Notes: a model not told the origin generated them from the sequence alone. A DNA stretch of 64,000 nucleotides from CAYXTW01 sp964452645 (GCA_964452645.1 CAYVMO010000005.1:62001-126000), one strand, 5' to 3'; numbered from the stretch's first letter, positions 34,244 through 43,613 are shown. Numbers and translations are program-made.

Positions 34244-35050
34244 ATGTCCGGTGCGGAAGACTATATAAAAAAATTGATCGAAACGGCACCACTGCGGGAA
34301 GCGGTCATTAAGGAAGCTATAAATTATCTTAATCTTCTGCAAGGCAGCAGAGGTCTTGATGCCGGATGCGGAATCGGTCTGCACCTGCCGATGCTGGCGA
34401 AAGCCGTCGGAAAGAACGGCCATATTATCGGATTGGATATGTCATCCGAATTTCTGGAGTATGCAAAAAAATTCGTAAACGAATCAGGTGTCGCAGGACA
34501 AATTACATTGCAAAAAGGAAATGTGAATCATCTGCCCTTTGACAAAGATACATTCGATTGGGTATGGAGCTCGGATTGTGTCGGATATGGACCTATGGAT
34601 TTACTGTCGGTGCTTAAGGAGTTATCACGAGTTGTCAAACCGGATGGATTGATTGCGATTCTGGCGTGGTCGTCGCAGCAACTGCTTCCGGGTTATCCCG
34701 AATTAGAGGCGAAACTGAATGCAACATCGTCCGGGATTGCCCCGTTCACTAAAGGTTCGCAACCTGAATGGCATTTATATCGCTCGATAGGCTGGTTTGA
34801 GAAAGCGGGTCTTACGGAAATCACCGCAAAAGCTTTCGTCGGTGATGCGTATGCGCCGCTAAGTGACGCAATGAAACAGGCGCTGCTGTCATTAATAGAT
34901 ATGCGTTGGAACAGTTCGGAATTATCGTCTGAAGATTCGGATGAGTTTCAGCGATTATGTAATCCCGATTCGCCTGAGTTTATTCTTAATCTTCCCGACT
35001 ACTACGCGTTCTTTACCTACACGATGTTCCGCGGTCGCGTCCCAAAATAA
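34244..35050 (+). CDS. class I SAM-dependent methyltransferase
   Basis: About 268 residues. GLDAGCGIGLHLPML is the SAM-binding motif I, GLDMSSEFLEYAKK the acidic ribose-binding loop, and NHLPFDKDTFDWVWSSDC motif IV, as in UbiE/Methyltransf_11 enzymes. AAGGA lies 9 nt before this ATG; a Met three codons earlier at 34235 would overlap the preceding gene but sits against the SD. Substrate unknown. Last gene of the operon begun at pth. Confidence 0.88.
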   Translation: MSGAEDYIKKLIETAPLREAVIKEAINYLNLLQGSRGLDAGCGIGLHLPMLAKAVGKNGHIIGLDMSSEFLEYAKKFVNESGVAGQITLQKGNVNHLPFDKDTFDWVWSSDCVGYGPMDLLSVLKELSRVVKPDGLIAILAWSSQQLLPGYPELEAKLNATSSGIAPFTKGSQPEWHLYRSIGWFEKAGLTEITAKAFVGDAYAPLSDAMKQALLSLIDMRWNSSELSSEDSDEFQRLCNPDSPEFILNLPDYYAFFTYTMFRGRVPK

Positions 35051-35203
35051 TCGAATTAATTAAAACGATGTCAGGCAAATCGGTTTTTGATCGACAGCGA
35101 GATAAATTGGTGATACATTACGATTACTGTTCCAGATAATTTGTAATCCTGCCGATTTAAAAGATTTATTTTTTTATCAGAGGGTGGCAAAAATCGGTAG
35201 AGT

Positions 35204-37873
35204 TTACATTATAATAACCAGCTTTCCGATCTGGTTGCCGTAATCCGATTCAATGGTATAATAATAAATTCCCGAGACGGCCGACTGCGTATTGCGCGTT
35301 ATCAGGTCCCATCGCTCATGCATACTTCGCGGCGAATCCTTGGGATAATCATGTTTGAGTTCCCTGACAAGATCACCATCGATGGTGTAAATTTTTATGG
35401 TGCACCTATTTGGAAGGTTAAGAAAATGTATTGCCCGCGCCCGTTCGTCGGGAAGACCCTCCTGTATCACCGCATGTCCGGAAAAAGCACCGTCTATATA
35501 ATCGCGTCCCTCGAAACCTAAATCACGATAGTTGCCTGTAATTTTATATGGATTGGGGTAGACGATTACATTCAATCCTTTTTCCTCAACGGTACTATTA
35601 TCATCAGCGGCATATTCGGCAATATAGTTTCGGGAGGGCGGATTTTCCAATGAAGTCAGGTTGCTTCCCGGAGAGCCGTAATCAAAAGCGGTTACGGCGA
35701 CGTAATACAACTGTGACGGAAGCAGGTCTGTCATTATATATTCGTACTCATAATACTTAAAGAATAATCCGTCCTCGGTAAGTTCATCGGGATACAAGAG
35801 CCGGGCGGAGTCGAGGCTTAGAACGGTGGGGGGCGGTTCATCGGGATAGACCTTGTGGATACCGTTGATATTGCGTAAATCGTCATGATTCCAGTCTTCA
35901 GGTGTGAAATAAAATAAATCGCCTCCCCATGAATACATATGTTCGCGGGCATAATAATCGTCGGGATTAAAATCCTCGCCGTATATTTTTTTCAGCGAGT
36001 CCAGAGTAAAGGGAATTTCAAGCAGCTGCCAGATGCCGGCGTCGTCGTTCCATATATACCGGTTGTAATCCTGTCTGTCGTATGATGCCATCAGTGTAAA
36101 ACTTTTTGGATTCGGTGAAAGTGACTGATAAACGCGATATCCCTCAAAATCCAGCTGGTTGCTGAAGCGATCCGGCGTCGTCTCGCTACGATAGCCGTTC
36201 CAGCGGATTTTGATTTCGCCCAGATTGAATTCCGTGATACGCGGTATGATTTTGGCGCCGAGAGTGTCACCCGATGTGTTAATCCGCCATAACTCGGGCG
36301 GCGGCGGCGGCGTGGCCCCGACAAAATCGGGGATACCATCGCCTTCGTAATATATGGTGTCCACGTCCGTGTATTGCCAGTACTCCACAATCGAATCGAC
36401 GCTGATAGTATCGCTTACCCAAACAGAGTCATGAATACAGAATCTTTTTTTCCCGCGATAACCATCCCCGTCGGTATCGACCCCGGGATTGTCATAAATC
36501 CACGAAGCCCAGATGGCATTTTCCCCGAAATCCCTGAAATTAAATGTCTCGTAGTATTCGGTCGGATCGGAAGCGTCGAAAATATTTAGAAAAGCCTCGC
36601 AGTCGGTGTGGAAATTTTCACCGGCGACATAGGCGAAACTCAGGGGCAAGACTTCGCCCGGCGAAATATCGAAGGGGCCGAAGGAAAGCAGAAAACGCGT
36701 ATCATATCCGTTAGCGATATCATTGGAGAGCGGCACCGGCGGCAACCAGCCTTCGTCGCTGTGATCAACGGCGCTGAAAAGCTGATCGTAATCGAACTCT
36801 TCATGTCTCATAATATAATACTTATTGCGGTCGCCTTCCGGGGTGCCCAGAAATCCGCCGAAATCCCGAAAAGGATCATCAAGAGTACCTCTCTGTCTGG
36901 GACCGAAATCGAGATTGGGGCTCCCGTGCGAGACCCACCAGTTGAAGGAATATTTCAGAGTATCTTCCGGGGTTCTGACAACTCTGACGCCGGTCACGCC
37001 GGTAATCGAATTACTTTTATACGGGCATGGCTCGTCGGCATATTTGCCGTTGTTATCGGCGATCCAGGCGATATTGATGGTATCGATAAAATCGCATCCC
37101 TGAGGGGAAGGTATGTCGCGCTTAAAACCGCAGATGTCATCCTGGGCATCATCCCAGGAACCTTCAATGCCGACATCACCGTCGACATAGATTCCCATAT
37201 AGACTTTTTTAAGGTCTTTTTTCCCGATATTTTTAATGGAATAGTCAAAAAGGATAAAATCATCGGCGTAGGAATAACTCCAGGCATAGCTTTTTTGGGT
37301 GATTTCAATCCCCAGCGGTATATGCGGACGATTGTCGAGGGGACCATCGACGACATAAGTCGGATCGGTCAGCGTGTCGGTATAAATGGCGATGAAATCC
37401 TGCTCCGAGACGGCATCCTCATCGTCCGGATTAGCCAGTGACTTCATAATTATTCGTCCCCGGGGCTCAGGATCGGGCCATAATTCCATTGTCCCGTGCC
37501 AGCCGTCGGCGCCGACTGAAACGAGCGTATCGCGGCCGACTATGGCCCCGATCCAGAAGGCACCGGCGAATAGATAATTTTGCGCGCTGGGGTAGGGGTA
37601 GATACAGGAAGGTGCCCGTCCGCCGGTGAAAGGATCACTAACTCCGGGAATAAATCCTGTACCGAAGTGCCCCTGATTGGTTATCGATATGCCAATCCGG
37701 CCGATTTTATGAGCGCCCAGCATTACGTATGGAGCGTTCGCCAGGGCTTTTGCGGTCGGACGCTGCTGCGGTTGGATTTCATAAAGCGCCCGCCCGTCCG
37801 AAATATTTACCAGGATTAGACAAAACAGGACGACATAAAGCGCCTCGATAAAAGACATTCTGCGAAGATTCAT
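35204..37873 (-). CDS. large secreted protein with FlgD/T9SS-like C-terminal domain
   Basis: 889 residues. SD AGGAGC, signal peptide ending ISDGRA. The long central region is Asp/Tyr/Gly rich, with no enzyme motif seen. It has a proline stretch (about residue 520, TPPPPPELW), a fibronectin-like QLYYVAVTAFDYGSPGSN segment, and a C-terminal module VIVYPNPYKITGNYRDLGF ... RCTIKIYTIDGDLVREL ... SGIYYYTIES ... GKLVIIM, matching FlgD-Ig/Por-type sorting domains (NPFN....I.IYDxxGxxVR). Likely displayed or released outside the cell. Alone on the minus strand. Confidence 0.85.
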   Translation of the reverse strand: MNLRRMSFIEALYVVLFCLILVNISDGRALYEIQPQQRPTAKALANAPYVMLGAHKIGRIGISITNQGHFGTGFIPGVSDPFTGGRAPSCIYPYPSAQNYLFAGAFWIGAIVGRDTLVSVGADGWHGTMELWPDPEPRGRIIMKSLANPDDEDAVSEQDFIAIYTDTLTDPTYVVDGPLDNRPHIPLGIEITQKSYAWSYSYADDFILFDYSIKNIGKKDLKKVYMGIYVDGDVGIEGSWDDAQDDICGFKRDIPSPQGCDFIDTINIAWIADNNGKYADEPCPYKSNSITGVTGVRVVRTPEDTLKYSFNWWVSHGSPNLDFGPRQRGTLDDPFRDFGGFLGTPEGDRNKYYIMRHEEFDYDQLFSAVDHSDEGWLPPVPLSNDIANGYDTRFLLSFGPFDISPGEVLPLSFAYVAGENFHTDCEAFLNIFDASDPTEYYETFNFRDFGENAIWASWIYDNPGVDTDGDGYRGKKRFCIHDSVWVSDTISVDSIVEYWQYTDVDTIYYEGDGIPDFVGATPPPPPELWRINTSGDTLGAKIIPRITEFNLGEIKIRWNGYRSETTPDRFSNQLDFEGYRVYQSLSPNPKSFTLMASYDRQDYNRYIWNDDAGIWQLLEIPFTLDSLKKIYGEDFNPDDYYAREHMYSWGGDLFYFTPEDWNHDDLRNINGIHKVYPDEPPPTVLSLDSARLLYPDELTEDGLFFKYYEYEYIMTDLLPSQLYYVAVTAFDYGSPGSNLTSLENPPSRNYIAEYAADDNSTVEEKGLNVIVYPNPYKITGNYRDLGFEGRDYIDGAFSGHAVIQEGLPDERARAIHFLNLPNRCTIKIYTIDGDLVRELKHDYPKDSPRSMHERWDLITRNTQSAVSGIYYYTIESDYGNQIGKLVIIM

Positions 37874-37959
37874 AAAAGCTCCTGGCTACTTAACAATATA
37901 ATTTACGCCGTTTCGCGTCTTTTAGCAAGGGATAGATTTTGGACTCTCAAACTATATAA

Positions 37960-38550
37960 TTAATTTTTGCGGCAGATGAGTTCGCCTTTTCCGATAGGGA
38001 TAATCAAAGTGTCAACCCGGGAATCGTTTTCGGCATTATCGATAAAAGGCTGCAAAATCTTTTTATGGCTGATGACATTATCCGCCACCAGAAGTCCGCC
38101 GGTTACCAGATTGGGGACAATTTTGTCATAGAGGTCGCCGTAAATTTCCTTTTCGGCATCAAGAAAACAACAGGATATCTTATTATAATTATCCAGATAT
38201 TCAAGGGCGTCGCCATGAATCAGCTCTACATCATTTTCGACACCGGCCACTCGAAAAGTCTCTTTGGCCATTACGATTTTTTCTTTCATCGTTTCAAAAG
38301 TTACTACTTTTCGTCCCAGTTCATGCCCGGCCAGGATCAACCATAGTGTCGAATACCCGGCGCTCGTCCCGATCTCGATAAAATCACCGTCCGGAGTCAT
38401 TGACGCCAGCACGGCCAAAAATCGACCGGTTTCGGGTTGAATTTGTCGCAGTCTTTGCAGACGCGGAGTGCCGTCGATGCGGTCTTTTTTATCTACCGAC
38501 TCAAGATAGTGCATTCTTTTGGTGATTTTTTTCGGAATATTATTAAACAT
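37960..38550 (-). CDS. O-methyltransferase (class I, COMT-like)
   Basis: 196 residues from the ATG at 38550 (a TTG at 38562 also fits). FIEIGTSAGYSTLWL is motif I; VELIHGDALEYL and CCFLDAEKEIYGDLYDKI match the metal-dependent catechol/caffeoyl-CoA O-methyltransferase family, where the Asp of the DAEK motif binds the cation. DNVISHKK supplies the second metal/substrate loop. Substrate unknown. 27 nt upstream lies the phzF-type gene, so an operon is likely. Confidence 0.88.
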   Translation of the reverse strand: MFNNIPKKITKRMHYLESVDKKDRIDGTPRLQRLRQIQPETGRFLAVLASMTPDGDFIEIGTSAGYSTLWLILAGHELGRKVVTFETMKEKIVMAKETFRVAGVENDVELIHGDALEYLDNYNKISCCFLDAEKEIYGDLYDKIVPNLVTGGLLVADNVISHKKILQPFIDNAENDSRVDTLIIPIGKGELICRKN

Positions 38551-38589
38551 CAATAATGGCAAAAACTAAGAAGTATCATAGGTTATGAA

Positions 38590-39477
38590 TTAAACAAACT
38601 CTCCTTCGGCCACCATTATAACTCTCCCGCCGACATTAACTACGATTTTATCACCGCTTCTTTCCGCTTTTAAATATAATAGTGATGGCCGGTCGATTTC
38701 GTATCCCTGATCGACCCGGATATCTATCCGATCATTGTCGAAGTAACGGTACTCAACCAGATAGCCGGCCAAGCATCCATTGGCGCTGCCGGTCGCCGGA
38801 TCTTCCGGGACACCGTAATAATCGGCAAAGAAACGGACACTCAAATCGCTTTGATTGGTATATGTCTCCGGAGAAAAAATAAGAATTGCTTTGGAGTCAT
38901 AGTTTTCGATTAGCCGGAAGTATTTATCAGAATTGATCCGGCACTTTTTCAGGGTCGCAATAGTTTTTAGTGGGACAATAATATCCGGGACACCGGTGGA
39001 GACTTCCTGTATGGGAAAACGATTATCGATTTCATCGATGCTAATTGATAAAACTCCTGCGATATCTGCAATATCGATGGTTTTTCCAAAGGTCGGCGGC
39101 AACTGCCGCATGTATAAAATATCCGCCTGTTCATTGATATAATTGAACGTTACCGGAATCTGCCCAACTTTCAAATTAAGCAAAACTTTGTCAATCGGTT
39201 TTTGTACTATTTCTTGTTGTATTACGTAAGCTGTTCCCAGTGTCGGATGACCCGCAAAAGGTAGCTCCCTTCGGGGAGTGAATATGCGGACGTCATAGCC
39301 GCCGTTCTGCTCGGTGTCCGAAAGAATAAATGTCGTTTCCGAGTAATTTATTTCGCGCGCGATTCGCTGCATTATGTCGGTCGTCAGCGAATGCACATTT
39401 CTGAAAACCGCCAGCTGGTTACCGGTGTACTTTGATTCGGCGAAAACATCGACAATGTAATAGCTTAATGTGTCCAT
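38590..39477 (-). CDS. PhzF-family isomerase/epimerase
   Basis: 295 residues with the duplicated PhzF fold. Conserved catalytic Glu in INYSETTFIL, GHPTLGTAYV in the first half and DPATGSANGCLAGYL in the second. Related enzymes isomerise phenazine precursors or diaminopimelate-like substrates. No phenazine genes are near, so the real substrate is open. 6 nt separate it from the methyltransferase upstream. Confidence 0.92.
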   Translation of the reverse strand: MDTLSYYIVDVFAESKYTGNQLAVFRNVHSLTTDIMQRIAREINYSETTFILSDTEQNGGYDVRIFTPRRELPFAGHPTLGTAYVIQQEIVQKPIDKVLLNLKVGQIPVTFNYINEQADILYMRQLPPTFGKTIDIADIAGVLSISIDEIDNRFPIQEVSTGVPDIIVPLKTIATLKKCRINSDKYFRLIENYDSKAILIFSPETYTNQSDLSVRFFADYYGVPEDPATGSANGCLAGYLVEYRYFDNDRIDIRVDQGYEIDRPSLLYLKAERSGDKIVVNVGGRVIMVAEGEFV

Positions 39478-39483
39478 ATATTG

Positions 39484-40269
39484 TTATTTCTTCTTAGCCA
39501 CGAATAGCAGATGATCTCCGACTCCGAGAAGTTCGGGACAGGTGCATAAATCCAGTTCAAGTTTTTTAAGTTTGTTCCACTCTGGCTGCGCATGGAAAAA
39601 GCTGCTGTCGAACGTTTCGGAGAAGGTCGGTGTCGATGCAACCTCAAGGACTTTGCATTTATTTTTCGCCAACAGCTCAGTCATTTCATCGATAGTATAA
39701 AGATGCGTCGGGACACCCATACCATCGATACAATTTCCGGATTTGTGCATCTTAAGCGCTTCGTTCAATTGTCGATTTCGGAGTTCACTTCCGATAAATC
39801 CGTATTTCGAATCGCAGCCGATAATAAGAGTCGCTCCTTTTTTGGCGACTCGAACCAATTCCTTCATTGCCTTGAATCGTTTATTAAGGACATAAGAGAT
39901 GGAATCACCCACGCAAACGACAAAACTGAATTGCGCATTCCTGAACCGCGACAGATTTGTTATATCGCCCTCCAAAATATCAATCTTGTCGGTCAGATCG
40001 GAGCGTTTGATATTGACTCTGGCGATCGCGCGAATGCCGGGAGCGATATCAAGCAGAGTAACTTTTTTACACAGCTTGGCCATCAATATGGAATTAATTC
40101 CGGTTCCACCGCCGGCATCAAGGACGATGTCATTTTTTTTGATATATTTCTTGATAAACTCCCGCGGCAATTCGACACGCAGGCACATCTCTTTTTCGCA
40201 CCGGTCTTCTTCCCACGCAATGATGTTATATCGTTTTTTTACGGTGCTGGAGCTATAAACATAAACCAT
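39484..40269 (-). CDS. class I SAM-dependent methyltransferase
   Basis: 261 residues. IVLDAGGGTGINSILMAKL (motif I), TLLDIAPGIRAIARVNI, and FSFVVCVGDSISYVL with LVRVAKKGATLIIGCDSK (post-motifs). The C-terminal half has two cysteines (DLCTCPELLG). Substrate unknown. Middle gene of a minus-strand group with phzF and two other methyltransferases. Confidence 0.85.
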   Translation of the reverse strand: MVYVYSSSTVKKRYNIIAWEEDRCEKEMCLRVELPREFIKKYIKKNDIVLDAGGGTGINSILMAKLCKKVTLLDIAPGIRAIARVNIKRSDLTDKIDILEGDITNLSRFRNAQFSFVVCVGDSISYVLNKRFKAMKELVRVAKKGATLIIGCDSKYGFIGSELRNRQLNEALKMHKSGNCIDGMGVPTHLYTIDEMTELLAKNKCKVLEVASTPTFSETFDSSFFHAQPEWNKLKKLELDLCTCPELLGVGDHLLFVAKKK

Positions 40270-40309
40270 GATAACACTCTCTTTTTAAGATATAATTTCT
40301 TTGGACAAT

Positions 40310-40999
40310 TTAGATTTTTTTAGCTGCCAGGACAATTTGAAAAAATTCCCAGCTGATTATATCGGTTTTGACAATTTCAAAACCGGCCTGTTTTATCTGA
40401 ATTATCAAGCCGCGCTTGAGAAGGTCTTTGTATGTTTTGTATTCCGGATTCGCACGCTCCATAATTGAAAATAAGAGAGCTTTCCATTTTCGTTCCGGTT
40501 TATTGTGTTCAAAGATAAAAATGAGGCCATCCGGTTTGATAACTCTATAAGCCTCGGCAAGGACATTTCGCCGGACTTCGTACGGCATTTCATGCAACGC
40601 CCCGAAAATGACCGCTTTATCAAAATAATCGGATGAGAAATTTATTTTTTGCGCGTCACCATGAATAAGAGTAACACCCGGCGGGATTTTCTTCTTACGA
40701 GTCTTTTTTATCAAATCGGGCGAGAGTTCAATACCGACAACTTCTCCGTCACCCTGCAGGACTTCAGCTAACATAATGGCCAACGTTCCACTGCCGCTGC
40801 AAATATCGATAATTTTATCTCCAGGCCGGGGCTCAAGCCATTTTATAGCCAGTTTTCGCAATCTCGATTCACCGCCAAAACCGCCATAGAAAAGGAAAGA
40901 GAAGACCTTCATAAACCAGTCATAAATAATAGAAAACAAGCGATACCATCTTAAATATGTTTTTCGATAATATTCAGGGATTTCAGTCTTATTTTGCAT
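40310..40999 (-). CDS. UbiE-like class I methyltransferase
   Basis: 229 residues from the ATG at 40999. An in-frame GTG at 41083 would add a Lys-rich stretch and has no SD. Membrane-proximal start YLRWYRLFSIIYDWFMKVFSFLFYGG, then DKIIDICSGSGTLAIMLAE (motif I), VVGIELSPDLI, VIFGALHEMPYEVR and VIKPDGLIFIFEH, the UbiE/COQ5 arrangement. May modify a lipid or quinone-like molecule. First gene of the minus group. Confidence 0.85.
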   Translation of the reverse strand: MQNKTEIPEYYRKTYLRWYRLFSIIYDWFMKVFSFLFYGGFGGESRLRKLAIKWLEPRPGDKIIDICSGSGTLAIMLAEVLQGDGEVVGIELSPDLIKKTRKKKIPPGVTLIHGDAQKINFSSDYFDKAVIFGALHEMPYEVRRNVLAEAYRVIKPDGLIFIFEHNKPERKWKALLFSIMERANPEYKTYKDLLKRGLIIQIKQAGFEIVKTDIISWEFFQIVLAAKKI

Positions 41000-41235
41000 A
41001 CTTGTTTTTTTATTTTGAAACGAATACACAATAACTTTTATCAAGAAATAGTCAATAAATAGACCGATTTTTTTTCTGGTCACATTAGCTTTTCATTTTT
41101 GCCGCCAATATTTCGTTGGATTTAGCTTGGAAAATGTAGTATGTTTAGGCATATTTAAAAGCGGATCAAGGCAGATTTGGTTGGGGCTGAGTGCCTTTCC
41201 ATTCTGTCGATCGAAGATACAGCAAAGGAGTACCA

Positions 41236-42612
41236 ATGGAATATATACCTGAACCCTTTAGAATTAAAACGGTCGAGCCGATCCGGATGACAACCAAAGA
41301 ATTCCGGCAAAAAGCCATTAAGGAAGCCGGTTATAATACTTTTTTGCTTAAAAGCGAGGACGTCTTTATTGACCTCTTGACCGACAGTGGTACCAGCGCC
41401 ATGAGCAACGAACAATGGTCGGCGCTGCAAATCGGTGATGAGGCCTACGCCGGGAGTAGAAATTTCTACGATTTGGAAAAAGCGGTTCAGGATGTCTATG
41501 GCTATAAATATTTTGTACCCACTCATCAGGGCCGTGCGGCCGAACATATCATGTCCAGGCTTCTTATTAAACCGGGTGATTATATCCCGGGTAATATGTA
41601 TTTCACCACGACGCGACTGCATCAGGAGCTGGCGGGCGGGAAATTCGTCGATGTTATTATCGATGAGGCCCACGATCCGGCCAATCCGCACCCCTTTAAG
41701 GGCAATGTCGATATCAACAAGATGCAACGGCTTGTAGACGAAGTCGGCGCTGGAAAAATACCCTATATAAGCTATGAAACCTGCGTTAATATGGCCGGAG
41801 GGCAGCCGATTTCGATCGCCAATGCACGCGAATTGCGGAAATTCTGCGATAAATTTGGTATCAAAATCATGCTTGACAATACGCGCACAGTGGAAAACGC
41901 GTATTTCATTCAGAAACGTGAAGAGGGGTATGCCAACAAATCAATCAAAGAAATTGTCAAAGAAATTTGTTCGTACACCGATGGCTGCACTTGCTCGTCA
42001 AAGAAGGATTGTCTTGTCAATATCGGCGGTTTTCTGGCCATGAATGATGAAGATTTCTTTGTCGACGCCAAGGCGCAGGTAGTGATTTTCGAAGGCTTAC
42101 ATACTTACGGTGGCATGAGCGGTCGTGATATGGCGGCGCTGGCGCAGGGAATCAGAGAGTCGGTGGCTGACGATGTATATATCAAATACCGGGTCGAGCA
42201 AACGAATTATCTGGGCGACCTATTGACTGAAGGTGGTGTGCCGCACGTTATTCCGCATGGCGGCCATGCCATCTTTCTTGATGCCCGCGCCTTTTTGTCA
42301 CATATCGATCAGGAGCAGTTTCCGGCTCAGGCTTTGGCGGCCGCCATATATGTTGAAACCGGTGTCCGGGCGATGGAGCGTGGGAACGTCTCGGCCGGGC
42401 GTGATCCGGATACCGGCGAAAACCGCAAACCCAAACTGGAACTGGTGCGCCTGACGATTCCCCGGCGGGTTTATACGCAGAGCCATCTGGAATATTGCGC
42501 CGAGGGAATTATTAATCTTTATCAGGATCGGAACCAAATTCGCGGTTTGAAATTCGTCTTTGAGCCGAAGCAGTTGCGCTTCTTCCAGGCGCGGTTTGAA
42601 CCTGTGCAATAA
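41236..42612 (+). CDS. tpl: tyrosine phenol-lyase (beta-tyrosinase)
   Basis: 458 residues from the ATG at 41236 (AAAGGAG 5 nt upstream; the frame opens at 41191). PLP-dependent beta-eliminating lyase: Tyr71 in GDEAYAGS, DNTRTVENAYF, and PLP lysine in CSSKKDCLVNIGGF (Lys257). Residues that separate it from tryptophanase are of the phenol-lyase type: FTTT (Thr124, tryptophanase has Asp) and AMERG (Arg382, tryptophanase has Ile). The C-terminus QLRFFQARF also follows Tpl. Splits L-tyrosine to phenol, pyruvate and ammonia. No tyrosine permease or TyrR gene is adjacent. Confidence 0.9.
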   Translation: MEYIPEPFRIKTVEPIRMTTKEFRQKAIKEAGYNTFLLKSEDVFIDLLTDSGTSAMSNEQWSALQIGDEAYAGSRNFYDLEKAVQDVYGYKYFVPTHQGRAAEHIMSRLLIKPGDYIPGNMYFTTTRLHQELAGGKFVDVIIDEAHDPANPHPFKGNVDINKMQRLVDEVGAGKIPYISYETCVNMAGGQPISIANARELRKFCDKFGIKIMLDNTRTVENAYFIQKREEGYANKSIKEIVKEICSYTDGCTCSSKKDCLVNIGGFLAMNDEDFFVDAKAQVVIFEGLHTYGGMSGRDMAALAQGIRESVADDVYIKYRVEQTNYLGDLLTEGGVPHVIPHGGHAIFLDARAFLSHIDQEQFPAQALAAAIYVETGVRAMERGNVSAGRDPDTGENRKPKLELVRLTIPRRVYTQSHLEYCAEGIINLYQDRNQIRGLKFVFEPKQLRFFQARFEPVQ

Positions 42613-42641
42613 ATTGGTATAGATGAAGTTAGAAATTAGTA

Positions 42642-42672
42642 CGGGTGTCGGCGGTAATTTTGTCGACACCCG
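42642..42672 (+). terminator. probable terminator after tpl
   Basis: Perfect 9-bp stem CGGGTGTCG (42642-42650) / CGACACCCG (42664-42672), 13-nt loop, followed by CTTTGTT. The T run is short. Lies between convergent genes and may serve both. Confidence 0.6.
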
Positions 42673-42697
42673 CTTTGTTAGCTGAAAAAAAGGGCTA

Positions 42698-42985
42698 TCA
42701 GTCGTTGGAGCTACTTACTACGGTGCTTGTTTCTTTCCGATACTCGATGAGACTTATATAGGCCGTTCCATATTTGTCCTGATAGCCGTAGACAGTAATT
42801 TTGTTAAGCGTTTTCAGCATTGAAAAGTCGAAATCGCTTCTGAGCCTGTCCGCGAGTTGAACCAATTGAGCTTCTTTTTCGACAATGGTAACGAAATCCT
42901 GACCTTTGAAGAAAATAACTCGATTCTGCTCATCGAAAGAGGCAATCTCGCCGGTGCTGATTTTTTTATCTCGATTTTTTCGCAA
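42698..42985 (-). CDS. hypothetical protein, probably 3' part of a broken gene
   Basis: 95 codons open from a TTG at 42985, without SD. Contains FKGQDFVTIVEKEAQLVQLADRL and LKTLNKITVYGYQDKYGTAYISLIEY, which looks like genuine coding sequence. Directly upstream, in the same frame, are the tandem stops TGA and TAA, and beyond them an SD-led start. Together they would make one protein of about 140 residues (see next entry). Not recognised. Confidence 0.5.
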   Translation of the reverse strand: MRKNRDKKISTGEIASFDEQNRVIFFKGQDFVTIVEKEAQLVQLADRLRSDFDFSMLKTLNKITVYGYQDKYGTAYISLIEYRKETSTVVSSSND

Positions 42986-42988
42986 TCA

Positions 42989-43120
42989 TTAAATCGTGCC
43001 ATTCGTCGTACAGTCTGAAGCGATATTTTTATTGGCCCGGCCATTATGAATGAATTTAATGAAATGAGTTGGTAACGGAATCACATTTTGGGAGTAAGTG
43101 GAAATGGCTTCGTTTCGCAT
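42989..43120 (-). pseudogene. 5' fragment of the interrupted gene
   Basis: ATG at 43120 with AAGGA about 10 nt upstream starts a 43-codon frame (TYSQNVIPLPTHFIKFIHNG...) ending at TAA 42989. The frame continues after TAA-TGA as the ORF at 42698-42985. Between them the +1 frame (MAGPIKISLQTVRRMARFND...) also looks coding, so two compensating indels are an alternative to a nonsense event. Confidence 0.4.
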
Positions 43121-43509
43121 ATTTAAGGAATCCTTTTTTTTAATGTTTCCTGGGTGAAAATTGGCGTAAGAGTATGAGTGGCAAAAGAATAGCAGAAAAT
43201 GGCTTTGGCTGGCAAAGCCATTTGAAAAGATTTGTTTCAGTCCCGGAGAAAAGGCCCTAAATTCATTATTTGCGTATATGTATATCATAATGTACTAATT
43301 TTTTATTTCTACATAAGGGCCGTGATTCGGAATTAACATCGATCGTGTAGTGATTTTGAAAAAGGATGGGTGCCCAAGAGATTACACAGATAATTAGTGA
43401 CAGAAAGGAATCCACCGCAGAGCTGCTGGGCTACCCGTTTTACTAAACCGCTCACGCATTGTCAAGTAAAAAATTGCTTGTAATCGAAAAAAAATCCGAT
43501 ATATTGAAT
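43121..43509. other. gene-free stretch before the tRNA
   Basis: About 390 nt of AT-rich sequence without a convincing ORF. I see only the SD of the broken gene near 43131 and no duplicated tRNA end or integrase remnant. Confidence 0.4.
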
Positions 43510-43578
43510 TGGACTCGGCGGGAATTGAACCCGCCGTCTTCAGGTGCAAACCCTGAGACGGCCACCCAGACCGGGCCC
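43510..43578 (-). tRNA. short tRNA or tRNA-like gene, anticodon probably UUG (Gln)
   Basis: 69 nt. A canonical T-arm GCGGG-TTCAATT-CCCGC and a perfect 5-bp anticodon stem TCAGG/CCTGA around loop GTTTGCA give anticodon TTG (43547-43549 complement). The acceptor GGGCCCG/CGAGTCC has one G-U and one C-A mismatch. The D-arm is shortened by about 4 nt. Position 37 is C instead of a purine. The loop sequence TTTGCAC, one base shifted, equals the usual tRNA-Ala(UGC) loop, but that register does not pair. No CCA is encoded. Could be an unusual functional tRNA or a decaying one. Confidence 0.5.
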
Positions 43579-43613
43579 AATATCGAATTGAGGCTTGGAT
43601 CAAAATTTCTGGT

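Noticed and set aside
43394..43603. 69-codon minus-strand ORF ending ...TAGSIPAESN
   Set aside because: It reads straight through the tRNA T-arm; such AGSIP-type translations are a known artefact of tRNA genes.
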